NCBI GenBank assembly: GCA_037625715.1
Contig: JASJHQ010000005.1
Location: 1 to 6,116 of the forward strand
Direction of reading: 5' to 3'
DNA: 6,116 nt
Origin: JABAYQ01 sp018608925
Lineage (GTDB): Bacteria > Bacteroidota > Bacteroidia > Flavobacteriales > UBA7312
The stretch's first letter is position 1. Each line of letters begins with the position of its first letter. Positions 1 through 5,050 of the stretch are shown here, piece by piece. The notes under the pieces were generated by a model. That model did no database searches, was not told the DNA's origin, and worked only from the letters and a program-made list of their open reading frames with translations. Position numbers and translations under genes: made by a program.

Positions 1-70
1 TTATGAAACTATTTAGTAAAGATCTACTCACAAAGGATAAACTAGGTAAAAAAATTAAACAAAGCAAGCA

Positions 71-99
71 TTGCATTTTAAAACAAAATTTGCTATCTT
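71..99 (+). promoter_or_regulatory. Possible sigma70-type promoter for trnF
   Basis: TTGCAT (71-76) and TATCTT (94-99) are separated by 17 bases and lie just upstream of trnF, which starts at 111. The spacing is ideal for a plastid bacterial-type promoter, and both boxes match consensus only partly. The same sequence is present unchanged in the inverted copy at 1276-1304 (minus), so the broken tRNA copy may also be transcribed. Confidence 0.35.
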
Positions 100-110
100 A
101 ATAATATGTA

Positions 111-183
111 GCCTGGATAGCTCAGTTGGTAGAGCAGTGGACTGAAGATCCTCGTGTCACCAGTTCGAATCTGGTTCTAGGCA
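111..183 (+). tRNA. trnF(GAA): tRNA-Phe (anticodon GAA)
   Basis: A 73-nt cloverleaf can be drawn by eye. The acceptor stem is GCCTGGA (111-117) with TCTAGGC (176-182), seven pairs including one G-U, with discriminator A183. The D stem is GCTC/GAGC (120-123/132-135). The anticodon loop at 142-148 reads CTGAAGA with anticodon GAA at 144-146. The T arm is ACCAG-TTCGAAT-CTGGT. CCA is not encoded. The anticodon identity and overall sequence agree with plastid trnF. One oddity is a U-U opposition inside the anticodon stem (138 against 152), where plastid tRNA-Phe normally has a base pair; the inverted copy shows it too. This copy is the functional one, as the second has a destroyed acceptor stem. 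Confidence 0.96.
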
Positions 184-191
184 TCTCCCGG

Positions 192-229
192 TAAATTTAT
201 CTTTTTAAAATAAATTTATCTTTTTAAAA
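192..229. repeat. 19-bp perfect tandem duplication
   Basis: Two identical 19-bp units lie head to tail at 192-210 and 211-229 (TAAATTTATCTTTTTAAAA). They sit in the gap between the 3' end of trnF (plus) and the stop of the convergent open frame at 266. The location fits slippage in an AT-rich spacer. I see no coding or clear terminator function, although the T and A runs could weakly serve as a 3' processing region. Confidence 0.9.
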
Positions 230-265
230 AAGGGGGAATACAAACATAATAATAATAAAAAAATA

Positions 266-742
266 CTAATTATCGATTCTATTTCTAATTCGTTCTCTCT
301 CGTAACGCTTCAAACGAACCTCAGTAAGATCTTTTCTTATAGAGACTTCGTCTTTTCTAAGATCATCTATCGTTTTTGTTCTTGCACTCAATGGTACATG
401 TTTTATTTTTGAAGAACATTTGCTGTCAACAATTAATCCCGGTTTTCTATGAGGCCAAGAAGGACTTACCGGAATTATTTGCTCAGAGCAACCCACCAAT
501 TTTTTAGTACTCTGTGGCACATAAATAGCAATTTCTTTATTATTTACTATAAAAATCCTGTTATTTGAAATAACTTGAGGCTCTTTCAGAAGAACTACTT
601 TCGGAATTGTTTGGGGTAATTCTCGAACAAAATGACTACAATTTATTCTATTAGCTGCTATGCTAATAACGGCTGCAACTAGACTTGCTAAAATCAGATT
701 GGTACTTCTGGGCCAAAAAACCGTAATATGGCCATTCCACAA
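266..742 (-). CDS. Unknown single-span membrane protein, non-ATG start
   Basis: I do not recognise this protein. The frame runs 158 codons from a TTG at 742 to a TAG at 266. There is no ATG in it, and the frame is open further upstream to a stop at 830-832, also without ATG. TTG is the best start I can see because GGGAG (750-754) lies 7 nt before it. Visible features are a short N-terminus (1-15), a hydrophobic segment at about 16-30 rich in Leu, Ala, Val and Ile that could span a membrane, a mixed central part with several valine/isoleucine strands (about 45-95), three Cys at 34, 85 and 109, and a strongly charged, probably helical tail (about 120-158) rich in Arg, Lys and Asp/Glu. It lies between the arms of inverted repeat 1, convergent with trnF. 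It could be a small plastid gene with an unusual start, the 3' part of a gene that lost its 5' end, or a remnant of an inserted element. Confidence 0.5.
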   Translation of the reverse strand: MWNGHITVFWPRSTNLILASLVAAVISIAANRINCSHFVRELPQTIPKVVLLKEPQVISNNRIFIVNNKEIAIYVPQSTKKLVGCSEQIIPVSPSWPHRKPGLIVDSKCSSKIKHVPLSARTKTIDDLRKDEVSIRKDLTEVRLKRYERERIRNRIDN

Positions 743-892
743 GCAAACGCTCCCGTACTTTTCAATATAAGATATTGAATATTTGTGATATAAGTCTCCA
801 ATCCTGTAAAAAGAGAACGATTTATTTGTTTATTAGAAGGTAACTGTAAACAACAACTGCAAAATTAATAATTAATGGACCACGACGCGTCA

Positions 893-1042
893 CTTCGTTG
901 AAATTCTGTCGAACAGTACTTTGACTGCGTCATCAATTAATTCATAAGCTTTATCAGGCTTAAGGCATTCCGCAATATCCGACCCACCTCGAGGTTGGAG
1001 AATTCGATTTTTTCGATCTTCTCGATTTTTTGCAAAATTTGA
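893..1042 (-). pseudogene. Possible 3' fragment of a lost gene (50 codons)
   Basis: A minus-strand frame is open between a TAA (1043-1045) and a TGA (890-892), exactly 50 codons, with no ATG, GTG or TTG start. Its last 30 residues, starting SDIAECLKPDKAYELIDD, are balanced in composition and look like a helical C-terminus rather than random AT-rich translation. The upstream end runs into low-complexity Lys/Arg/Asn codons and the 19-bp duplication, which would fit disruption by slippage. I recognise no family. It may be the remains of a larger gene, possibly related to the unknown frame at 266-742, or a chance open frame. Confidence 0.3.
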
Positions 1043-1073
1043 TTACGACACCTCAATTTGATTATTACACCTC
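1036..1073. repeat. 19-bp imperfect tandem duplication
   Basis: Units 1036-1054 and 1055-1073 (AATTTGATTACGACACCTC and AATTTGATTATTACACCTC) differ at two positions. The unit length equals that of the duplication at 192-229, although the sequences are unrelated. It lies at the upstream edge of the 50-codon fragment. Confidence 0.85.
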
Positions 1074-1191
1074 CCCATAGAGTTAATAAAAACGTAAAAA
1101 AAGGTACCCAATTCTCAGATAGAATCCACGTATACTCACTTTATTCCGAAAAAACTTAAATACAATCATCTTGATTATTTATCACATTATT

Positions 1192-1264
1192 AGCCTATCA
1201 CCATATTCGAACTGGTGACACGAGGATCTTCAGTCCACTGCTCTACCAACTGAGCTATCCACAT
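1192..1264 (-). pseudogene. Degenerate inverted copy of trnF(GAA)
   Basis: This is a 73-nt inverted copy of the tRNA at 111-183. The D arm, anticodon arm and the 5' strand and loop of the T arm are unchanged, including anticodon GAA and the U-U opposition. The acceptor stem is destroyed: the 5' bases GCC are replaced by ATG, the 3' strand reads GATAGGC instead of TCTAGGC, and the discriminator is T instead of A. One T-stem pair is also lost (C to A). The changes do not compensate one another, so a normal acceptor stem cannot form. It is most likely a non-functional copy. A transcript processed for another use cannot be excluded, since the upstream 110 bases are intact. Confidence 0.85.
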
Positions 1265-1374
1265 TACATATTATTAAGATAGCAAATTTTGTTTTAAAAT
1301 GCAATGCTTGCTTTGTTTAATTTTTTTACCTAGTTTATCCTTTGTGAGTAGATCTTTACTAAATAGTTTCATAA
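1192..1374. repeat. Inverted repeat 1, right arm
   Basis: This is the inverted counterpart of 1-183. Positions 1265-1374 are the exact reverse complement of 1-110, and 1205-1261 of 114-170. The remaining positions carry the changes that break the second tRNA. The right arm ends at or beyond 1374, since position 1 is the edge of the window. Confidence 0.95.
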
Positions 1375-1390
1375 AATATTATCTTTTAAA

Positions 1391-1567
1391 ATTACATTAA
1401 GTTACGTAAAGAAAAGCCTATGTTTGAACGTTAAGATGCGTCAAGCTAAAAGTATTTTTGAGACTAATCCAACTCAAGGGATTACTAAGACATAACTTGT
1501 TACGTTAGTTCCTTCGGACATTCTACAGAGTCGTCTATTTAAAGGGGTTAGTGGATCGTAATTAAAT
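1391..1567. repeat. Inverted repeat 2, left arm
   Basis: Its reverse complement is found at 1869-2065. The inner 116 bases (1452-1567 against 1869-1982) differ at about seven positions including two single-base indels, roughly 94% identity by hand count. The outer part aligns more loosely, with about 20 extra bases in the right arm. It starts only 16 bases after inverted repeat 1 and shares no sequence with it. I find no tRNA or protein gene within the arm. Confidence 0.92.
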
Positions 1568-1868
1568 TGTCTTCTTTTGTTTAGATAAATTAAGTCTGTC
1601 AGAAACGCAATAAATTGACCTCTTGTATAAACATAAAATTTTAACCTTATTGCGAGATAGTTTATGATTCAAAGAGAGGTAAAACGCCAAAAACTTGTTG
1701 TAAAATATTCAAATAAAATAACCGCACTTTTAAAATAACTTAAGCTTTCTAATAGTTTAAGTGATATATTTTTTGTACAAAAAAAATTACAGCGTTTACC
1801 TAACAATAGTGCGGAGATTCGTCTAAAAAACCGTTGCTGGAGGACAGACAGGTCGAAGCCTGGTTTCT
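1568..1868. other. Centre of inverted repeat 2, rich in nested inverted repeats
   Basis: This 300-bp stretch has no open frame I can support. It contains nested inverted repeats: CCGCACT (1722-1728) with AGTGCGG (1808-1814), ACTTAA (1738-1743) with TTAAGT (1757-1762), the 16-bp palindrome TTTTTTGTACAAAAAA (1769-1784), and a small hairpin at 1850-1863 (CAGG-TCGAAG-CCTG). Together with the arms this would let about 675 bases fold into a long branched stem or cruciform. It could be a structured RNA, an origin-like region or the body of a fold-back element. Nothing in the sequence decides between these. Confidence 0.5.
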
Positions 1869-2065
1869 ATTTAATTACGATCCACTAACAACTTTAAATA
1901 GACGCTCTGTAGAATCTCCGAAGGAACTAACGTAACAAGTTCTGTCTTAGTAATCCCTTGAGTCGGATTAGCTCAAAAATACGTTAGCTTAACGTATTCT
2001 ACGATCAACGATTCTTAACGCTTCGTGCATTGACAAACATAGGCTTTCTTTACAACTAATGTAAT
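1869..2065. repeat. Inverted repeat 2, right arm
   Basis: This is the inverted partner of 1391-1567. The well-conserved part is 1869-1982. Beyond it the arm contains the near-palindrome ACGTTAGCTTAACGT (1981-1995) and an insertion of about 20 bases, and then aligns again at about 2035-2065. The divergence shows that the arms are not being kept identical by gene conversion, in contrast to inverted repeat 1. Confidence 0.92.
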
Positions 2066-2236
2066 CTAGAAAAACAGATTCTACTTTGACAGTTAATTTA
2101 TATTGCTGTTCTTCTACTTAGAATGGTAAGTAATTCATCTGCTGTATAATCAGAGAAATGACATGAGAGCAATTCGTGTGTGTCATTATTTCATATTAGA
2201 TGACCATCAATTATTAATATAATTAAACCGCGAAAC

Positions 2237-2274
2237 ATTCTCAAATTTTTATTTTAGTTAACTTTTTTGAGAAT
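2237..2274. repeat. Hairpin-forming inverted repeat
   Basis: ATTCTCAAA (2237-2245) is followed after 20 bases by its exact reverse complement TTTGAGAAT (2266-2274). Just outside, CGCG elements at about 2229-2232 and 2281-2284 could extend the structure with an internal loop. It could be a transcript end or a stabilising stem, but no gene adjoins it on either strand, so its role is open. Confidence 0.5.
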
Positions 2275-3221
2275 CTTTTGCGCGAAAGATCAACATCGAA
2301 AAGTAATTCACTGTGAACTGAATTATAGTTGTTTTGAAATCAGATTTATGATAAATCATTATCGAATTGTGAAATGTGTTGCTAAGATGCGAAAAGTACT
2401 CAGACGATCGCTTTTTCTCGATTTTTTATAAATTCTAATTTATCGCTTCTCTATATAAACTTTGCACACAAGTCTCAAAATCATATCGTATTTTTTAAAT
2501 TCATACGTTTTTTAATTTATTATACCTGAAGCTACACTATATTTAATTTGTATTTAAATTTTTTTTTACTTCCTGTAAGTAGAGTAAATTAGAATAAGAC
2601 AAAAATAAATAGCTCTTTTTCAACGAAACGTATTCTCTCAATAAAAAAATTTCGCCAAAATTTATTATAGTAATTGATTTCACTTTTCTAAAACAGAAAT
2701 CTTTAATATAGCGGGATCTCGTTATGCTCACTGATATTCTTTTCTGCTAAAATCTTTGTCAAAACCAATTGTCACTCTCAGACACGTCTTTGAGTCTTCG
2801 TCTACTAAAATAAAGAACTCACTATATTACCCCACCCTTTTTGCTCTTTTTAATTTTAAAAACTGTGTTGAAGTTTCTTTCTTGAACAAAAAGACTCTAA
2901 TCGATTTAACATCCTTTTCGTTTATGTATCTAGATCTGAATAAATTTTTGCTACATGAAAAACTTTTTTCTTTTATTATTTGTTCCAATTTCTAAATGAT
3001 ATGTGCCAGACCACTCGATTATTTGTTGCTCTAAGAATCTTGCAAACTCCTAGTAAATTCATCATAATTCTAAAATTTCTGCGATATTTGTATCCATAAA
3101 TGAGTGAAACTTATGAAAATGAAAAATAATAGCACATTTTTATCTCACAAAAAAGAAATATGTTCGTGCTAAGTCAAAAATTAAGAGAACTTATGATGAA
3201 ATCAACGTGATCGAATTTTTA

Positions 3222-3237
3222 ACTCAGAAAACTGAGT
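3222..3237 (-). terminator. 3' hairpin downstream of rbcL2
   Basis: ACTCAG (3222-3227), a four-base loop and CTGAGT (3232-3237) form a perfect 6-bp stem starting 36 bases after the rbcL2 stop codon. No long U-tract follows on the minus strand, so it resembles the RNA-stabilising 3' inverted repeats of plastid genes more than a classical bacterial terminator. Confidence 0.45.
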
Positions 3238-3272
3238 AATTTTAGCTCAAGAATAAAATGTCCTTTTGAAAA

Positions 3273-4832
3273 TTATTCAGCAAAATGACTTTTAGCAGGC
3301 AAAAAATGAATAGAATCAAAATGTTTGTTGTAAGTAATATCAGCTTTATCAACTGACCCAGCATTAAAAAGAATATTTTTCCAAAGATCTAAAGAAGTTT
3401 GTAGAGGACGACATGTCCTAGCTGCTTCGCGTAGAATTTCAGGTCCTTCTTCAGTATAATCTCGACCTTCATTACGTGCAAGAACCATACTTTCAACCGC
3501 CACTCGATTTGCTGTGGCACCAGCTTGAATACCATCTGGATGTCCCACTGTACCACCCCCAAAATGAAGAACCACATCCTCACCTAGGTACTCGAGTAAG
3601 TAATGCATTTGACCACAATTAATACCACTTGAAGCAACAGGAAAACACCTACGTATAGAAGTCCAATCTTGGTGAAACCACATACCTTGAGGTAAATTAG
3701 CATAAGTTTTGCAATCAACTAGGGTTTGATAAAAACCTTTAATCATGAGCTGATTACTGTCCAAATTACCTACAACTGTGCCTGCTTGGACATGATCTAC
3801 ACCAGCAAGACGCATCCATTTACTAATTACTCGAAAACTAACGCCATGTCTTCGTTGACGAGTATTTGTATATCTACCTGCACATTCTAAATGAAGAATC
3901 ATATTATTTGCACGACACCATTTGGCTATAGATTGAATTGCTGTATAACCTGCAACAAGATCAATCATAATAATAATACTTCCAAGTTGTTTTGCAAATT
4001 CAGCCCGCTCATAGATAGCTTCCATATTACCTGCGGTAACGTTAAGATAACTACCTTTAACTTCACCTGTAGCCGCGGAAGCGCTGTTAACAGCCTCTTG
4101 ATAATAGAGAAAACGTTCTTTCCAACGCATAAATGATTGACTACTATTATTTTCACCACCTTTGAGGTAATCAAGACCACCTTTAAGACCTGCATAGACA
4201 GCTCGACCTTCATCTCTACCCGAAAGACCGAACTTAGGTCGAATGTTGGCTCCAATAAGTGGTCGTCCATATTTGTCCAGACGTGCACGTTCTTCTTCAA
4301 CACCTGTTGCCGGACCTTGAAAAGTTGTTAAATAGGCAAGAGGTATGCGCATATCTTCAAGACGAATGCTTCTTAGCATTTTGAATCCAAAAACGTTGCC
4401 AATAATTAATGCAGCCATGTTAGCAATCGATCCCTCTTCAAATAAGTCAATATTATAAGCAATGTAACCAAGATATTCTGGAAAATCACGGTTAATTATA
4501 GCTTCACCATATCGACCCTTAACGATAGCATGTACCTTATATGCTTTCGCACGATAAACATCACCTGCTGTTAAAAGATCTGTCCATACAATAGTCCAGG
4601 TAGCTGTTGAAGATTCAGCAGCAATTGCTGCTATAGCACGAATTGGATCTACACTGAATTGTGGTGCATAACGGAATAAAGCAACTATATCTGTTGGTTG
4701 TATCTCATATTTAGGATCCCAGTAACCCACCTCAGAATACTCGATTACTCCCGATTCATAACGCTCACTTTCAATTTGTGTAGGATCTGGTAAAGATTTA
4801 CTATTGTTATTGTAACTTTTTTTAGACTTCAT
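3273..4832 (-). CDS. Divergent Rubisco large subunit paralogue, probable pseudoenzyme
   Basis: The frame is intact: 519 codons, ATG at 4832, TAA at 3273. The whole form ID large-subunit fold can be followed: N-terminal domain (about 20-170), then the barrel domain with GGGT at 425-428 and HPDGIQAGATANRV at 431-444. Over 180 C-terminal residues it is about 71% identical to the RbcL at 5521-6116 (hand count, no gaps). Catalytic positions (spinach numbers in brackets) are mostly lost: R198 for Lys (175), G226 for the Mg ligand Asp (203), E316 for His (294), C317 for Arg (295), Q349 for His (327), N356 for loop-6 Lys (334). Kept are E73 (60), T78 (65), W79 (66), N146 (123), K200 (177), the carbamylated K224 (201), E227 (204), S401 (379) and the glycines at 403-404. 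It is about 30 residues longer than usual RbcL, with extra length at both ends and near 101-123. It should not perform carboxylation. A structural or regulatory role with the normal Rubisco is inference. Confidence 0.93.
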   Translation of the reverse strand: MKSKKSYNNNSKSLPDPTQIESERYESGVIEYSEVGYWDPKYEIQPTDIVALFRYAPQFSVDPIRAIAAIAAESSTATWTIVWTDLLTAGDVYRAKAYKVHAIVKGRYGEAIINRDFPEYLGYIAYNIDLFEEGSIANMAALIIGNVFGFKMLRSIRLEDMRIPLAYLTTFQGPATGVEEERARLDKYGRPLIGANIRPKFGLSGRDEGRAVYAGLKGGLDYLKGGENNSSQSFMRWKERFLYYQEAVNSASAATGEVKGSYLNVTAGNMEAIYERAEFAKQLGSIIIMIDLVAGYTAIQSIAKWCRANNMILHLECAGRYTNTRQRRHGVSFRVISKWMRLAGVDHVQAGTVVGNLDSNQLMIKGFYQTLVDCKTYANLPQGMWFHQDWTSIRRCFPVASSGINCGQMHYLLEYLGEDVVLHFGGGTVGHPDGIQAGATANRVAVESMVLARNEGRDYTEEGPEILREAARTCRPLQTSLDLWKNILFNAGSVDKADITYNKHFDSIHFLPAKSHFAE

Positions 4833-4843
4833 TTTTAATAATA

Positions 4844-4850
4844 TCCTTTT
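4844..4850 (-). promoter_or_regulatory. Ribosome-binding site of rbcL2
   Basis: The minus strand reads AAAAGGA at 4850-4844, with 11 bases before the ATG at 4832. The match to Shine-Dalgarno is short and the spacing slightly long. It supports independent translation of the gene and the chosen start. Confidence 0.5.
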
Positions 4851-4907
4851 TAGATATATGATTCTTTTCGTTTAAGAGCTCTGTTTTCACAATTTCAATA
4901 AAAAAAT

Positions 4908-4937
4908 TTTATCTCTCGATTTCGTAAAGAAAATCAA
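4908..4937 (-). promoter_or_regulatory. Weak candidate promoter for rbcL2
   Basis: On the minus strand TTGATT (4937-4932) and GATAAA (4913-4908) are 18 bases apart, about 75 bases upstream of the rbcL2 start and downstream of the rbcS hairpin. AT-rich DNA yields such matches by chance, so this is only a candidate for separate transcription of rbcL2. Confidence 0.25.
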
Positions 4938-5004
4938 AGGAACTTTTCTTCTTTCTTCAACTAATTCAGATTTATTCTAATTTCCTGAAAACATCACATA
5001 AATA

Positions 5005-5035
5005 CCAACAAACAAATTTAAAATTTGTTCGTTGG
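5005..5035 (-). terminator. 3' hairpin of the rbcL-rbcS unit
   Basis: CCAACAAACAAATTT (5005-5019) and AAATTTGTTCGTTGG (5021-5035) are inverted copies. The single mismatch (5010/5030) becomes a G-U pair in minus-strand RNA, so all 15 pairs can form, though the AT-rich centre would open as the loop. It starts 15 bases after the rbcS stop. It probably marks and stabilises the 3' end of the rbcLS transcript. Without a following U-tract it may allow read-through into rbcL2. Confidence 0.65.
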
Positions 5036-5050
5036 CGCAAACGTGGAAAA

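Larger units (their letters stand above)
1..183. repeat. Inverted repeat 1, left arm (trnF and its 5' flank)
   Basis: This arm pairs in inverted orientation with 1192-1374 (paired positions add to 1375). The first 110 bases, the flank upstream of trnF, match the other arm perfectly in my base-by-base comparison, as do 114-170 inside the tRNA. Differences are limited to 111-113, 171, 176-177 and 183. Similarity stops at the 3' end of the tRNA. The left limit is unknown because the window starts inside the arm. The arms are separated by about 1.0 kb, so this is not the large rDNA-bearing inverted repeat of plastid genomes. Confidence 0.95.
743..1191. other. Region without an intact gene inside inverted repeat 1
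   Basis: This spacer separates the unknown open frame from the inverted trnF copy. It contains the upstream continuation of that frame (to 832), a 50-codon open fragment on the minus strand (893-1042), a 19-bp tandem duplication (1036-1073), and a short repeat of TTCGATTTTTT / CTCGATTTTTT around 1002-1031. The stretch at about 880-1005 is visibly richer in G and C than the rest of the noncoding DNA and includes the palindrome ACCTCGAGGT (986-995). This may mark it as former coding or foreign sequence. I see no RNA gene here. Confidence 0.6.
2066..3272. other. 1.2 kb AT-rich region without a supportable gene
   Basis: I find no tRNA, rRNA or recognisable protein gene. Short open frames exist at 2543-2731 (minus, GTG start) and 2735-2995 (plus, no ATG), but their products are Phe/Lys/Leu/Asn-rich and look like translated AT-rich DNA. 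Visible structure consists of hairpins at 2157-2187 (AATGACA/TGTCATT), 2237-2274 (see separate entry), 2343-2357 (GATTTA-TGA-TAAATC) and 2428-2443 (ATAAATT-CT-AATTTAT). The motif CTCGATTTTTT at 2417-2427 also occurs near 1021. Noncoding DNA of this length is unusual for a compact algal plastid genome. Confidence 0.6.

Noticed and set aside
1036..1073. CRISPR-like repeat
   Set aside because: There are only two adjacent units with no spacer, and the context is a plastid.
1..1374. Integrative element with attL/attR at trnF
   Set aside because: The trnF copies are inverted, whereas site-specific integration yields direct repeats, and no integrase frame is visible.
1800..1870. tmRNA, SRP RNA or a tRNA T-arm in the GACAGGTCGAAGCCTGG stretch
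   Set aside because: The loop has six bases, the stem is only four pairs, and neither an acceptor stem nor the conserved SRP or tmRNA core motifs are present.
2543..2731. 62-codon minus-strand frame with a GTG start
   Set aside because: The product is rich in Lys, Leu, Ser, Tyr and Phe, shows no motif, and there is no clear ribosome-binding site. It looks like chance translation of AT-rich DNA.
2735..2995. Plus-strand frame of about 80 codons using TTG at 2756
   Set aside because: It lacks an ATG near its start and a convincing Shine-Dalgarno, and its Phe/Leu-rich product matches nothing I know. It may be a relic, but it cannot be supported as a gene.
3389..4331. Several open frames of 64-112 codons on both strands inside rbcL2, and one at 4972-5205 overlapping rbcS
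   Set aside because: They overlap the strongly supported Rubisco genes in other frames and have no features of their own.
3273..4832. rbcL2 as an ordinary pseudogene
   Set aside because: There is no stop or frameshift in 519 codons, the RBS and 3' hairpin are present, and 25 compared codons show only synonymous changes.
3273..4832. rbcL2 as a form IV Rubisco-like protein acquired from bacteria
   Set aside because: About 71% identity to the adjacent form ID RbcL over 180 residues is far too high for form IV. A duplication within the form ID lineage explains it better.
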